64,000 nucleotides of DNA. Origin: Hymenobacter cyanobacteriorum (GTDB lineage Bacteria > Bacteroidota > Bacteroidia > Cytophagales > Hymenobacteraceae). Position 1 is the stretch's first letter; each line of letters begins with the position of its first letter. Location of the stretch: NCBI RefSeq assembly GCF_022631375.1, contig NZ_JALBGC010000006.1, positions 124,001 to 188,000 of the forward strand, written 5' to 3'. The notes beneath the pieces were generated by a model. That model worked only from the letters and a program-made list of their open reading frames with translations, did not search any database and had not been told where the DNA came from. Positions 1 through 9,653 of the stretch are shown here, in pieces. Position numbers and translations under genes: made by a program.

Positions 1-1107
1 TAGCCAGTCGCGGAACACGTAATCGTCCACCACGAAGTAAGGCACGGCCACCAGCAGCACGGCCAGCGCCACCACGATGGGCGTGTACACCTTGGCGAAC
101 TTGGTGATGAACTGCTGCGTCTTGGCCTTGCGGCCCACGGCGTCCTGCACCATGGCCAGAATTTTGGCCAGCTTGGTATCCTTGTAGTTGGCGGTGACGG
201 CCACCTGAATCAGCAATTCCAGGTTGACCATGCCGGCCAGCACCACCTCGCCCGCTTGCTTGGTCTGCGGCACGGACTCGCCGGTGAGGGCCGAGGTATT
301 GAAGCTGGCCGGGCCCTTGGCTAGCGTGCCGTCCAGGGCCACTTTCTCGCCGGGCTTCACCTCAATGGTGTCGCCGACCACCACTTCCTTGGGGTCGAGC
401 ACCTGGCTGCGGCCGTCGCGGATAACCGTGACTTCGGTGGCCTGGATTTCGAGCAGGGCCCGGATGCTGCGCTTGGCCCGGTTCACGGCCGCGTCCTGGA
501 ACAGCTCGCCCACGGTGTAGAACAGCATCACGGCCACGCCTTCGGGGTACTCGCCAATGGCAAACGCGCCGATGGTGGCGATGCTCATGAGCAGAAACTC
601 ATTAAAGATGTTGCCCGAAGGAATGCTGAGCACGGCGGCTTTCACCACGTTCCAGCCCACGAGCACGAACGCCAACCCGTACCAGGCCAGGCGCACGTAG
701 CCGGTGAAGAAGCCCACTTTGTAGTAGTCCAGGGCGATGCCGGCGATGAGCAGGGCAAAGCTGATGCCCGGCACCAGGTAGGGGTTGTCGCCGGCCGGGC
801 CGTGGTCGTGGTCGTCGCCGCTGCCGTGGTCGTGTCCGTCGTGGTCGTCCTTGGCGGCTGCCTCGCCTTTTTCCACCACTTTTTTGCCGGCCGGGTGGTG
901 ATGGCCCGCGTGGTCGTGGTTGTGGCCGGCGTGCTCGTCCGGGTCATCTGCCGGGGCGTGGTCGTGGCCGGGCACGTCGTGGCCCTGCGGCGCGGCGGCC
1001 GCTTCGGGGGTGAGCTGCTCACGACTGAGCGCGCCCACGTTTTCGGGCCGCACCTGCTTGGCAGTGTTCAGCTCCTCGTTGAGGTTGTCGGATGAAGGGT
1101 CGGGCAT
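1..1107 (-). CDS. Heavy-metal P-type ATPase (ZntA/CadA-like), N-terminal part only
   Basis: Start ATG is at 1105-1107 and the gene runs off the left edge, leaving 369 codons. Residues about 43-103 form a His/Asp-rich tail (repeats such as HDHG and GHHH) in place of a CxxC HMA domain, suggesting a cytoplasmic metal-binding extension. Membrane segments follow from about residue 112, and the actuator-domain motif TGES is at 275-278. The DKTGT phosphorylation site and CPC/SPC metal site would lie outside the window, so the transported metal (Zn, Cd, Co or Cu) cannot be fixed. It is the last visible gene of the minus-strand efflux operon, 55 bp after the NicO-like gene. The family is clear; the substrate is inferred. 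Confidence 0.88.
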   Translation of the reverse strand, partial: MPDPSSDNLNEELNTAKQVRPENVGALSREQLTPEAAAAPQGHDVPGHDHAPADDPDEHAGHNHDHAGHHHPAGKKVVEKGEAAAKDDHDGHDHGSGDDHDHGPAGDNPYLVPGISFALLIAGIALDYYKVGFFTGYVRLAWYGLAFVLVGWNVVKAAVLSIPSGNIFNEFLLMSIATIGAFAIGEYPEGVAVMLFYTVGELFQDAAVNRAKRSIRALLEIQATEVTVIRDGRSQVLDPKEVVVGDTIEVKPGEKVALDGTLAKGPASFNTSALTGESVPQTKQAGEVVLAGMVNLELLIQVAVTANYKDTKLAKILAMVQDAVGRKAKTQQFITKFAKVYTPIVVALAVLLVAVPYFVVDDYVFRDWL

Positions 1108-1162
1108 AGTAAAAGCAGGCAATAGAAACGGTGAGTAAAAGATGTCGGGGCCGTCGGGGCGG

Positions 1163-1774
1163 CTACCAGTCCACGAAAAAGCCGGCCACGCCCACCAGTA
1201 CGAGTACTGCCCCGGTAAAGCGGCGCTCGTAGTGGGCCAGGCCCTCCAGGTTCAGGCGCCGCAGGCCCGAGTAGGCCAGCGCCACCAGCGTGCTCATGGC
1301 CCCCACCGACACCACCAGGTAAGTGCCCATAACCAGGGCCAGCGCGGGCGTGCCGTGGGTGCCGGCGGCCAGGAAAAAGGTTTGAATCTCCAGGCAGGGG
1401 GCCAGGAACATGGTGGCCGCCAGCCCCAGCACCACCCGCCCCCGGGGCCGAACCGGCACTGGGGAGGGGTCGGGGTGGGTGTGGCCCCGGCCGGAGAGGG
1501 CGTAGAGCAGGCCGATGCCGATGAGCAGGGCCGGGGCCGCCACGCCCGCAAACTGTGAAAACCGCGCCGAGAGCCGCCAGCCCAGCAGGCCCAGCCCGAG
1601 GCCCAGCAGCACCGTGCTCAGCACGTGCGCCAGGCCCGCCACCGCCGTCACGCCTACGGCCCGCCGCAGGGGCCAGCGCTCGGCCCGCGCCACAGCCAGC
1701 ACCGGCGCCCAGTGGTTGGGAATCGCGGCGTGCAGCAGGCTGAGCAATAAGCATCCGGTGAGCAGTTCAAGCAT
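1163..1774 (-). CDS. NicO/RcnA-like or LysE-superfamily membrane transporter
   Basis: A 203-residue polytopic membrane protein with about six hydrophobic segments. The first helix carries HAAIPNHW, resembling the His-containing first-helix signature of NicO/RcnA-type nickel-cobalt exporters and related UreH-like proteins. A short His-containing loop (GRGHTHPDP) lies near residue 96. Position between ynfA (9 bp upstream) and a P-type ATPase supports a metal-efflux role. The exact family and metal are inferred; a generic LysE-superfamily exporter is the alternative. Confidence 0.6.
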   Translation of the reverse strand: MLELLTGCLLLSLLHAAIPNHWAPVLAVARAERWPLRRAVGVTAVAGLAHVLSTVLLGLGLGLLGWRLSARFSQFAGVAAPALLIGIGLLYALSGRGHTHPDPSPVPVRPRGRVVLGLAATMFLAPCLEIQTFFLAAGTHGTPALALVMGTYLVVSVGAMSTLVALAYSGLRRLNLEGLAHYERRFTGAVLVLVGVAGFFVDW

Positions 1775-1783
1775 GGGCAGGGA

Positions 1784-2107
1784 TTACAGGCGGGGCCAGA
1801 AAAGAACGACGGCGATACCCAGCAGGATGATAACTCCACCGTACACGTCAAACCGGTCGGGCCGGAAGCCATCAAAGTAAGCCGCCCAGGCAAGGGACAT
1901 GAGGATGAAAATGGCCCCGTACACGGCGTAGGTTTTACCAAATGAAGTGGGCTGCCAGGTGGCCACCCAGCCGTAAAGGGCCAGCAACAACGCCCCGACC
2001 AGTCCCGTCCACCCCGGTCGCCCCGACTTCAGCCATTGCCACATCAGGTAGCCACCCCCGATTTCGCAGAGGCCAGCCAAAAAGAAGACGGCTAGGGTTT
2101 TCAACAT
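1784..2107 (-). CDS. ynfA: YnfA family (UPF0060) small membrane protein
   Basis: A 107-residue protein with four predicted membrane helices. Family landmarks are visible: LCEIGGGYLMWQWLK near the start, YGWVATWQP in the middle, and FGKTYAVYGAIFI followed by the DGFRPDRFDVYGG loop. UPF0060 proteins are related in fold to small multidrug resistance exporters, but their physiological substrate is not settled. Being embedded in a metal-efflux operon between cusB and the NicO-like gene suggests a co-expressed exporter role here. Confidence 0.9.
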   Translation of the reverse strand: MLKTLAVFFLAGLCEIGGGYLMWQWLKSGRPGWTGLVGALLLALYGWVATWQPTSFGKTYAVYGAIFILMSLAWAAYFDGFRPDRFDVYGGVIILLGIAVVLFWPRL

Positions 2108-2147
2108 GGGTACCTGGGGTTAAACTGGGGGCCAATACCAACGGGAA

Positions 2148-3353
2148 TTACTCTTCCTCTTCGGCGTTTTTGAGCTTGGCCAGCAGGGAATAAGCGCCGG
2201 CGGTGACCACCTTGGCTTTGGCTGACGCCACTTCTTCGGGTAGCGTTACCTGCGTGTAGCCATTCTCGCTCACCCCGGTCACCACGGGCACCATGCGGAA
2301 GCCAGTTTCGCCCTTAGGGGCTGGCTTGTCGTCGACGAGGAAAACGTACGGCCGGCCCCCAAACTGCACCACAGCCTGGTCGGGCAGGGCCGGTACGGTG
2401 GCCGAGTTGGTTTCGACCACGGCCCGCACGTAGGTACCGGGCAGGCGGCTGGCGTCCTCCCGGGCGAGGTGGGCGTACACCCGCACCGTGCGGTCTTCGC
2501 TCACGGCCCGGCCAATCAGGTAAACCTTGGCCTGGTGGTTGGTGCCCACCGAGTCGTTGGCCAGGGTGTAGCGCACGGTCTGGCCGTTGCGCACCTTGGG
2601 CACGTCCTTCTCGAATACCGTCAGCACCACGTCGAGGTGCGCGGGGTCCACGATTTCAAACAGCACGTCGGTGGGCGTCACGCTCTGGCCGGCGCTGGCG
2701 TTCACGGTTTTCAGGTAGCCGCCGCGCGGGGCTTTCACCGGCGCCGTGGTGGCCATGGCGCCGCCGATGGGCAGCCCGGCCAGGCGCAGGCGCGCGGCCT
2801 GCGCCGCTACCTGGGCCTGCAGAGCGCGGTAGTCAGCGCGGGCCTGCTGAAAGTTCTTTTGCGGCGCCACTTCCTGCTTGTAGAGCTCCTCCTGCCGGGC
2901 GTAGTTGGCGCGGGCATACTCCAGGCGGCTGCTGGTTTCGAGATAGTCCTGCTGCAGCTGCACGTATTCGGGGTTGCGGATGGTGGCCAGCACCTGCCCG
3001 GCCCGCACGCGCGCGCCCTGCTGCAGGGTGGTGCGCTCGATGATGCCCCCGAGCAGCGAACTGACAGCCACCGCGTTTTCGGGCGGCGCGTCCAGGGTGC
3101 CGTTGACTTTGAGCACCCCGCTCAATACCCGGTTTTCCACGTCGCCCAGCCGGATGCCGGCGGTTTGCTGCTCGGCGGGCGAGAGGGTGGCCAGAGTGGG
3201 CTGCTTTTCTTGTTCTTCGCCGGTCTCGGTTGTTTTAGCCGATGGGTCACCGGGCTTCTCGGTTTTTGTTTCTTCAGCCGCGGCTTCTTTCTTGTCGCCG
3301 CCGCAGCTGGCCAGGGTCAGGCCCAGCAGGGCCAGGAATGCAATATTCTTCAT
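2148..3353 (-). CDS. CusB/CzcB-type RND efflux periplasmic adaptor, lipoprotein
   Basis: A 401-residue membrane-fusion protein. The N-terminus has a lipoprotein signal with LASC (Cys17), then an acidic Lys/Glu-rich linker. A lipoyl-like domain contains GGIIERTTLQQGARVRAGQ, followed by a long alpha-hairpin (QQDYLETSSRLEYARANYAR and a Gln/Ala-rich return arm) and beta-barrel and membrane-proximal domains. It bridges the inner-membrane pump and the outer-membrane channel. It sits 29 bp after the CusA-TolC fusion gene, its likely partner. There is no Met-rich or His-rich N-terminus, so the metal cannot be read from the sequence. Confidence 0.92.
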   Translation of the reverse strand: MKNIAFLALLGLTLASCGGDKKEAAAEETKTEKPGDPSAKTTETGEEQEKQPTLATLSPAEQQTAGIRLGDVENRVLSGVLKVNGTLDAPPENAVAVSSLLGGIIERTTLQQGARVRAGQVLATIRNPEYVQLQQDYLETSSRLEYARANYARQEELYKQEVAPQKNFQQARADYRALQAQVAAQAARLRLAGLPIGGAMATTAPVKAPRGGYLKTVNASAGQSVTPTDVLFEIVDPAHLDVVLTVFEKDVPKVRNGQTVRYTLANDSVGTNHQAKVYLIGRAVSEDRTVRVYAHLAREDASRLPGTYVRAVVETNSATVPALPDQAVVQFGGRPYVFLVDDKPAPKGETGFRMVPVVTGVSENGYTQVTLPEEVASAKAKVVTAGAYSLLAKLKNAEEEE

Positions 3354-3382
3354 GGAGGAAATTCAGGTAATCAAAAAAAAAG

Positions 3383-6300
3383 TTACTGAGGCGTACTGTT
3401 GAGCAAGTAATCCAACTCAATAACGGTCTGGTTGTGGTCGAGCAGCACATCCAGGTAAGCGGTGCGGATGCTCAGGGCCCGCTCCAGGTTAAGCAAATAC
3501 TCGCTGTAGCCGGTTTCGCCGGCCTTGAAGGCGCGGGTGCTCAGGCGCACGATGACGTCGGCTTGGGGCAGGCCGGTTTGCTGGTAAAACTGCAGACGCT
3601 GCTGCTGCTCGGCGTGCCGGGCCACCAGCTCGTCCTGCCGGCCGGCCAGCTCGGCCAGCTGCCGCCGGTAGGAGACCGTGGCGACCTGCTCCTGCAGGCG
3701 CGCCGCCTGCACCCGGGCCTTCTGCGGGCCGCGCAGAATGGGAATGCCCACCGAGCCCTGCACGCCCTGAAACCGGTCGCTGCCCGAGTAGTAGCGGTCG
3801 GTGCCGCCCACCCCGCCGATGGTCTGCGGGCCGATGAGCGACTGGTTGAAGTAGCCGAGCGTGACGTTGGGCAGGCCCTGGGCCTGCTCGGTGCGGGTGG
3901 CGGCCTGGCGCTGGGCAATGAGTTGGCGCAGCACCTGGGCCTCCGGGTTTAATGCCAGACGGGCGGTGTCGCCCGGGGCGGGCAGCACCACGGGCTCCAG
4001 GGGCCGCAGCAGGCTGTCGGCCACGTCCACTACCTGCGCCTGTTGCAGCAGGGCCTGCAGCTGGCGCTGGGCCACCTGGTAGCCGGTGCGGGCCTGCCGA
4101 ATCAGGGCCCGGGTTTCGCCCTGCTGCACCAAGGCCGTGGCCGGCTCCAGCCGGGCCACTTCCCCGGTTTTAAAGCGCAGGTTGGCCGCCCGCAGAAACT
4201 CGGTGTAGAGGCTATCCTGCCCGCGCAGCACTTTCAGGCGATGCCGGGCAAAGACGGCCTGCTCGTAGTTGAGGCGCACCTGCCGGCGCAGTTCAGCCTG
4301 CGCCTGCGCGAGCTGGAACTGCTGCCCGCTCACCTGCGCGCCCAGCAGCAGGGCCTGGCTGCGGTACACGCCCGGCAGGGAGAAAGTCTGGCTGATGGTG
4401 AAGTTGTTATCCTTGCGGTAGGTGTTGTACTGCCCGTAGGTCACGCCGATGGTGGTGCGGCCCACGTCGGTGGCGGTACGGCGCAGCGCCTGCTGCGCTT
4501 CGAGCGAGCGCTGGGCGGCCGCCACGGTGCCGTTGCTTTGCAAGGCTTGGGTGACGGCCTGCTGCGCGGTGAAGCCTCCCCCGGCGTTCAGCTGCACCTG
4601 CTGCCCCCAGCCGGCCAGCGGCAAGGCCAGCAGCAGCAGAACGGCTCCCGCCACCAGTGGGGTACTGGCGGCCGGTCCGGCGACCTGGGGGTGAGGATTG
4701 GGCTTGGCCGCCGACTCGTCGTCGCCTTCGTATTCGCCGTGCGCCGCCTGCCAGGTTTCGGCCAGGGCGTAGAGCACCGGCAGCACCAGCAGCGTGAGCA
4801 GGGTGGCCGTGACCAGGCCGCCAATCACAACGGTGGCCAGGGGGCGCTGCACTTCGGCTCCCGCCGAGGTAGCCAGGGCCATGGGCAAAAAGCCCAGCGA
4901 CGCCACCGTGGCCGTCATCAGCACCGGGCGCAGGCGGGTCGCCGTGCCTTCCAGAATGCGTTGCGTCAGGTCGGTCACGCCTTCTTTTTTAAGCTGGTTG
5001 AAGTAGCCGATGAGCACTACCCCGTTGAGCACGGCCACGCCGAAGAGGGCAATGAAGCCCACGCCGGCCGAGATGCTGAACGGCATGTCACGCAGCCACA
5101 GCGAAAGCACCCCGCCAATGGCGGAGAGCGGAATGGCCGTGAAAATCATGGTGGCCTGCAGCAGGGACCGGAAGGTGAAGAACAGCAGGCCGAAAATCAG
5201 CAGCAGGGCCACCGGCACGGCAATACTCAGCCGCTGCGAGGCTTCGCGCAGGTTCTCAAACTGGCCGCCGTAGGTGGTGTAGTAGCCGGGGGCGAGCTTG
5301 AGCTGCTGGTCTACTTTGCCCTGCAGCTCCTTGACCACGCTCTCCACGTCGCGGCCCCGCACGTTGAAGGCCACGGTGATGCGGCGCTTGGCGTCGTCGC
5401 GCTGAATCTGGTTCGGGCCTTCCACCAGGCTCACGTCCGCCACTTGCTCCAAGGGCACCTGCTCGCCGCGCGGGGTGGCGATGAAGAGCTGCTGCACGCT
5501 GCGGATGTCCTTGCGCAGGGCCGGGGGCAGGCGCAGCACCAGGTCGAAGCGCCGCTCCTGCTCGAACACCTGCCCGGCGGTCTGCCCGGCAAAGGCCGTT
5601 TGCACGGTGCGGTTCACGTCCTCCACGTTCAGGCCAAACTGCGCCAGCTTGTTGCGGTCGAGCTTGACCACAATTTGTGGCAGGCCGGTGACCTGCTCTA
5701 CGTACACGTCCTCCGCGCCCTGCACCTGGCGCACCAGCTTCGCGGTGCGGGCGGCGTAGTCGGCGAGCTGGTCAAGGTCTTCGCCGTAAATTTTCATCAC
5801 CACGTCCTGCTTGGCCCCGGAAATCAACTCGTTGAACCGCATCTGAATGGGCTGCTGGAAGCCGAAGGTGACGCCGGGAATCACGCTCAGGGCATGGGCC
5901 ATTTTTTCAGCCAGCTCGGGCTGGGTTTTGGCCGAAGTCCACTCCTTGGGGTCTTTGAGCGTCACCATCACGTCGGCTGCCTCCACCGGCATCGGGTCGG
6001 TGGGAATCTCGGCCGAGCCGATTTTGGCCACGACTTCCTTGACTTCGGGGAACTGCTTTTTCAGAATGGCCCCCGCCTGGGTGGCCTTGTCAATGGTGTA
6101 GCTCAGCGACGAACCCGTCAGCACGCGCATCTCCACGGCGAAGTCGCCTTCGGACAGCTGCGGAATGAACTCGCCGCCCAGGGTGCGGAACAGCAGGATG
6201 GTGCCCACCAGCAGGGCGACGGCCGTGCCGAGCACGATGGTTTTGCGGGCCAGGGCCAGCGTAATGAGGGGCCGGTAGCGGGCTTCGAGCCAGCTCATCA

Positions 6301-7861
6301 TCTTGTCGGAGAAGTTACGTTTGTGCTCCGTCTTGCGGCTCAGCCCGAGCGCGGCCATCATGGGCACGTAGGTGAGCGAGAGAATCAGGGCCCCGACGAT
6401 GGCGAAGACCACGGTTTCGGCCATGGGCTTGAACATCTTGCCTTCGATGCCGGCCAGGGCCAGCAGCGGCAGGTACACAATGAGGATGATGACTTCGGGG
6501 AAGCCCGCCGAGTCGCGGATGCCCGCCGCCGCGTGGTAGGTTTCCCCGTCCATCTGCCGTTGGGAAAGCAGGCCGTCCTGGCCCTTGGCATGGCCGGAAT
6601 GCAGCCGGTGAATGATGGCCTCGACGATGATGACGGCCCCGTCCACAACCAGGCCGAAGTCAATGGCCCCCAGGCTGAGCAGGTTGCCCGACACGCCAAA
6701 GAGCTGCATCATACTGATAGCGAATAGCATGGCCAGTGGAATGACCGAGGCCACGACCAGGCCTGCGCGGAGGTTGCCCAGAAACACCACCAGCACGAAA
6801 ATCACAATCAACGCCCCTTCAATCAGGTTCTTGGTCACGGTGTGAATGGCGCGCCCCACCAGGTCCGAGCGGTCGAGGTAGACGTCGACCACTACCCCTT
6901 CCGGCAGGGACTTGCGGATGGTGACCATGCGCTCCTTGACGGCCTTGATGACGTCGTTGGCGTTGGCCCCCTTCAGCATGAGCACAATGCCGCCGGTGAC
7001 CTCGCCCTCGTTGTTGCGGGTCATGGCCCCGTAGCGTACGGCCGAGCCCAGGCGGATTTCGGCCAGGTCACGCACCAGGATGGGCAGGCCGGCTTTGGTG
7101 CTTTTGACCACGATGTTGCCGATGTCCTGCGGGCTCGTCACCAGGCCCTCGGTGCGGATGGCGTAAGCCGTGGGGTTTTTGTCCAGGTAGGCCCCGCCGG
7201 TGTTCTGGTTGTTGCGGGACACCGCCTGGTAGACCTCGTCCACCGTCGTATTCAACGAGCGCAGGCGCTCGGGGTCGAGTGATACCTCGTACTGCTTGAG
7301 CAGGCCGCCGAAGGAAGAAACGTCGGCCACGCCGGGCGTACCAAGTAGCTGGCGGCGCACAATCCAGTCCTGAATGGTGCGCAGAGCCCGGGCGTCGTAC
7401 TTTTTCTCGTAGCCGGGCTTGGGCCGCACCAGGTACTGGTAAATTTCGCCCAGGCCGGTACTGACCGGGGCCAGCTCGGGCCGGCCCACGCCGGCGGGAA
7501 TCTGGCTTTCCGCTTCGCGCAGGCGCTCGGCTACCTGCTGGCGGGCCCAGTAAATGTCGATGCCGTCTTTAAAGACGATGGTGACCACCGAGAGCCCGAA
7601 CCGGGAAAACGAGCGCACGTTTTCCTCGCCCGGCACCGTGGCCACGCTTTGCTCGATGGGAAAGGACACCAGCCGCTCGATATCGTTGGCGGCCAGCGAA
7701 GGGGCCACGGTGTACACCACGACCTGGTTGTTGGTGATGTCGGGCACCGCGTCAATCGGCAGCCGGTAGAGAGAATAGCCGCCCCAAACAATGAGCGCTA
7801 AAGTCAACAAAGCGATAATGAGCTTGTTGTGAATGGAAAAATATATCAGCTTGTTGAACAT
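3383..7861 (-). CDS. CusA/CzcA heavy-metal RND pump fused to a TolC/CusC outer-membrane factor
   Basis: 1492 residues. Residues 1 to about 1045 are a complete heavy-metal RND pump: N-terminal helix, porter repeats, and the TM4 proton-relay motif DFGLVVDGAVIIVE. After TM12 comes an acidic linker (GEYEGDDES), then a second hydrophobic stretch near residues 1067-1087 ending in an Ala/Gly region followed by QQ, like an export signal. Residues about 1090-1492 are a TolC-type channel protein with two coiled-coil repeats. Such fusions occur in Bacteroidota databases. The adaptor follows 29 bp downstream, so one operon encodes all three parts of the tripartite pump. Confidence 0.93.
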   Translation of the reverse strand: MFNKLIYFSIHNKLIIALLTLALIVWGGYSLYRLPIDAVPDITNNQVVVYTVAPSLAANDIERLVSFPIEQSVATVPGEENVRSFSRFGLSVVTIVFKDGIDIYWARQQVAERLREAESQIPAGVGRPELAPVSTGLGEIYQYLVRPKPGYEKKYDARALRTIQDWIVRRQLLGTPGVADVSSFGGLLKQYEVSLDPERLRSLNTTVDEVYQAVSRNNQNTGGAYLDKNPTAYAIRTEGLVTSPQDIGNIVVKSTKAGLPILVRDLAEIRLGSAVRYGAMTRNNEGEVTGGIVLMLKGANANDVIKAVKERMVTIRKSLPEGVVVDVYLDRSDLVGRAIHTVTKNLIEGALIVIFVLVVFLGNLRAGLVVASVIPLAMLFAISMMQLFGVSGNLLSLGAIDFGLVVDGAVIIVEAIIHRLHSGHAKGQDGLLSQRQMDGETYHAAAGIRDSAGFPEVIILIVYLPLLALAGIEGKMFKPMAETVVFAIVGALILSLTYVPMMAALGLSRKTEHKRNFSDKMMSWLEARYRPLITLALARKTIVLGTAVALLVGTILLFRTLGGEFIPQLSEGDFAVEMRVLTGSSLSYTIDKATQAGAILKKQFPEVKEVVAKIGSAEIPTDPMPVEAADVMVTLKDPKEWTSAKTQPELAEKMAHALSVIPGVTFGFQQPIQMRFNELISGAKQDVVMKIYGEDLDQLADYAARTAKLVRQVQGAEDVYVEQVTGLPQIVVKLDRNKLAQFGLNVEDVNRTVQTAFAGQTAGQVFEQERRFDLVLRLPPALRKDIRSVQQLFIATPRGEQVPLEQVADVSLVEGPNQIQRDDAKRRITVAFNVRGRDVESVVKELQGKVDQQLKLAPGYYTTYGGQFENLREASQRLSIAVPVALLLIFGLLFFTFRSLLQATMIFTAIPLSAIGGVLSLWLRDMPFSISAGVGFIALFGVAVLNGVVLIGYFNQLKKEGVTDLTQRILEGTATRLRPVLMTATVASLGFLPMALATSAGAEVQRPLATVVIGGLVTATLLTLLVLPVLYALAETWQAAHGEYEGDDESAAKPNPHPQVAGPAASTPLVAGAVLLLLALPLAGWGQQVQLNAGGGFTAQQAVTQALQSNGTVAAAQRSLEAQQALRRTATDVGRTTIGVTYGQYNTYRKDNNFTISQTFSLPGVYRSQALLLGAQVSGQQFQLAQAQAELRRQVRLNYEQAVFARHRLKVLRGQDSLYTEFLRAANLRFKTGEVARLEPATALVQQGETRALIRQARTGYQVAQRQLQALLQQAQVVDVADSLLRPLEPVVLPAPGDTARLALNPEAQVLRQLIAQRQAATRTEQAQGLPNVTLGYFNQSLIGPQTIGGVGGTDRYYSGSDRFQGVQGSVGIPILRGPQKARVQAARLQEQVATVSYRRQLAELAGRQDELVARHAEQQQRLQFYQQTGLPQADVIVRLSTRAFKAGETGYSEYLLNLERALSIRTAYLDVLLDHNQTVIELDYLLNSTPQ

Positions 7862-8022
7862 GCTGGCTTGCGGGTAAGTCTAGAAACCTGGAAATGGAGG
7901 CGGCCGGAGCCCGTGGGCTCAAGGGCGGCCAGGGCCGGGGACGCCGCGAATGCGCGTGCGCCAACGGGACCGGACCCCATAGTGAGGCCCGGTCCCGCGA
8001 GGGGACCCTAACAATCAGGAAA

Positions 8023-8346
8023 CTAGGCTTGGGGGGGCTGCCAGATGCTGCCCGACCGCTGCCGGGCCGCGGGGGGCGCGAGGCGAGCAAACCGAATCGC
8101 GGGGGCATCAACCGCCGCGGGCGCGGCCAGCAACACCACGGTCCGGGTGGGCAGCGAGGTGCCCGCGCAGCAGTGGCACTGGCACAGGGGCGTACACCAG
8201 TCCGAGCGGGTATGGGCCGCGTCGGATTCATGCGAGGTGCTCACGTACGTCCGGGCGCCACCCTGGGGCACAGCCGCCTTGTCTGCGCAGGGCAGGCAAG
8301 CCAGAATGGCCAGGTAAAACGCAAACAGGACGGAGAAAAAACGCAT
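8023..8346 (-). CDS. DUF6660-type small exported Cys-rich protein
   Basis: 107 residues when started at the ATG at 8344-8346 (a longer upstream reading has no signal-like start). The N-terminus MRFFSVLFAFYLAILACLPC is a signal-type hydrophobic segment ending in Cys-x-x-Cys. The middle carries WCTPLCQCHCC, a dense Cys/His cluster consistent with metal binding. It resembles the DUF6660 family that recurs near metal-efflux operons in Bacteroidota (recalled, not searched). It lies 161 bp upstream of the RND fusion gene on the same strand. A paralogue occurs at 23280-23609. Function unknown. Confidence 0.72.
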   Translation of the reverse strand: MRFFSVLFAFYLAILACLPCADKAAVPQGGARTYVSTSHESDAAHTRSDWCTPLCQCHCCAGTSLPTRTVVLLAAPAAVDAPAIRFARLAPPAARQRSGSIWQPPQA

Positions 8347-8404
8347 GAAAAAACGCAGGACGGGCAAATGTACGCAGTTCCCGCCAGAAGGATATAAAAA
8401 GCCG

Positions 8405-8872
8405 CTACGGAAGCGACTCCCGGTACAGGGTCTGGCTGCTGATGAGCCAACGGCTGCCCTGCCGGCTGAGCACCGACACCGCGGTGTACTGCTGCCCCCG
8501 GGCCCGTCGGGAAGCAACAGGCGTGCCATAACGATAAGTTTCCACCGCCAGCGCGGTGGCCGAATCCGGCAGCACGGTCAATTGATAATGCGTGAGCGGC
8601 GGGCCGGGCCGGCACCAGCCCCGGCAGCCGTTTTGCCGCACCGGGCGGTGGTGCAACGGCCGCTCGCTCTCGTCCAGTAGCCATGCCGAGCGGGTAAAGG
8701 CGGCTTGGACCCGGGCCGAGTCTCCAGCCGCAAGGGCCTCGCGAAAGGCCGCCATGGCCGCCAATATGTTCGCCTCGTCGGACGGCGCGGGCCCGACGCC
8801 CGGGGCGGGGCGCGGGGTGGCGCCCAGCATAGGAAAAAGAAAGCAGCAGACGTGAATAGTAAGCAAGCGCAT
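8405..8872 (-). CDS. Exported NTF2-like (SnoaL/DUF4440-type) protein
   Basis: 155 residues from the ATG at 8870-8872. There is a signal peptide, then a helix [21 protein letters not shown] and a mixed alpha/beta region ending [19 protein letters not shown], the usual layout of NTF2-like DUF4440 proteins. These folds may bind small ligands or act as scaffolds, and no catalytic residues are evident. It is probably the first gene of the efflux operon. A similar exported NTF2-like protein occurs in the third RND operon at 61703-62206, which strengthens the link to metal efflux. Confidence 0.65.
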   Translation of the reverse strand: MRLLTIHVCCFLFPMLGATPRPAPGVGPAPSDEANILAAMAAFREALAAGDSARVQAAFTRSAWLLDESERPLHHRPVRQNGCRGWCRPGPPLTHYQLTVLPDSATALAVETYRYGTPVASRRARGQQYTAVSVLSRQGSRWLISSQTLYRESLP

Positions 8873-8938
8873 GGGTAGGCCAGACAGGGACAACTCCTCA
8901 AGCACGTGCCAGCGGCCAGCAGGGTTCGTTTTCGTCCT

Positions 8939-8946
8939 CAAAATTA
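8939..8946 (-). promoter_or_regulatory. Candidate Bacteroidota -7 promoter element
   Basis: Minus-strand TAATTTTG fits the Bacteroidota -7 consensus TAnnTTTG and lies 67 bp upstream of the NTF2-like start, in the divergent gap shared with gmhA. No convincing -33 TTTG is visible at the expected spacing, so this is tentative. Confidence 0.3.
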
Positions 8947-9059
8947 GCAAGCGCTGGCGAGGCCGGGAAGCGCGGACCACTCCGGCGAAGTGGGGCCGCC
9001 CTCCGAACATCCGGGACCTGCTGCCGTACCAGAGGCCCTTACTGCTTTTTCCTTTGCGT

Positions 9060-9653
9060 ATGCTCCAGCCGCTGATAGTTGCCGAACTCACCGAAGCCCG
9101 CGCCGTGCTCGACCGCTTTATGGCCGACCCGGAAAACCTAACCCGTATCGAGCAGGCGGCTCGACTCCTAACCAATTGCCTGGCCGGGGGCGGCAAAGTG
9201 CTGACCTGCGGCAACGGCGGCAGCCTGTGCGACGCCCAGCACTTCGCCGAGGAGCTGACGGGCCGCTACCGCCAGGACCGTCGTCCTCTGGCGGCTATCG
9301 CCCTCACGGAAGCTGCGCACCTGACCTGCGTGGCCAATGACTACGGGTTTGAGTTCGTGTTCTCCCGCGCCGTAGAGGCGCTGGGCCGGCCCGGCGACGT
9401 GCTGCTGGCCATCAGCACCAGCGGCTACTCCCCCAACGTGCTGCGCGCCGCCGAGGCCGCCCGCGAGGCGGGCATGGAAGTCGTCGCCCTCAGCGGCAAG
9501 GACGGCGGCCCGCTGGCCGCGCTGGCTCACGTCGAAATCCGGGTTCCCCACCCGGGCTATGCCGACCGCATCCAGGAAGTGCACGTCAAAGTGATTCACA
9601 TCTTGCTGCGCCTGATTGAGCACTTGCTGGCACTGCCCCTGGGTGAAAAGTGA
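9060..9653 (+). CDS. gmhA: Sedoheptulose 7-phosphate isomerase
   Basis: 197 residues from the ATG at 9060; the upstream extension to 8871 has no domain content. This SIS-domain enzyme converts sedoheptulose 7-phosphate to D-glycero-D-manno-heptose 7-phosphate, the first step of ADP-heptose synthesis for lipopolysaccharide or S-layer sugars. Signature segments are [33 protein letters not shown], and the C-terminal [17 protein letters not shown]. Length matches the family. No other heptose gene is nearby, so it appears as a single-gene unit divergent from the efflux operon. Confidence 0.93.
   Translation: MLQPLIVAELTEARAVLDRFMADPENLTRIEQAARLLTNCLAGGGKVLTCGNGGSLCDAQHFAEELTGRYRQDRRPLAAIALTEAAHLTCVANDYGFEFVFSRAVEALGRPGDVLLAISTSGYSPNVLRAAEAAREAGMEVVALSGKDGGPLAALAHVEIRVPHPGYADRIQEVHVKVIHILLRLIEHLLALPLGEK

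Noticed and set aside
4043-6727. Very long plus-strand open frame (894 codons) opposite the RND fusion gene
   Set aside because: It is the antisense shadow of a GC-rich gene, with His/Gln/Gly-rich composition and no domain.
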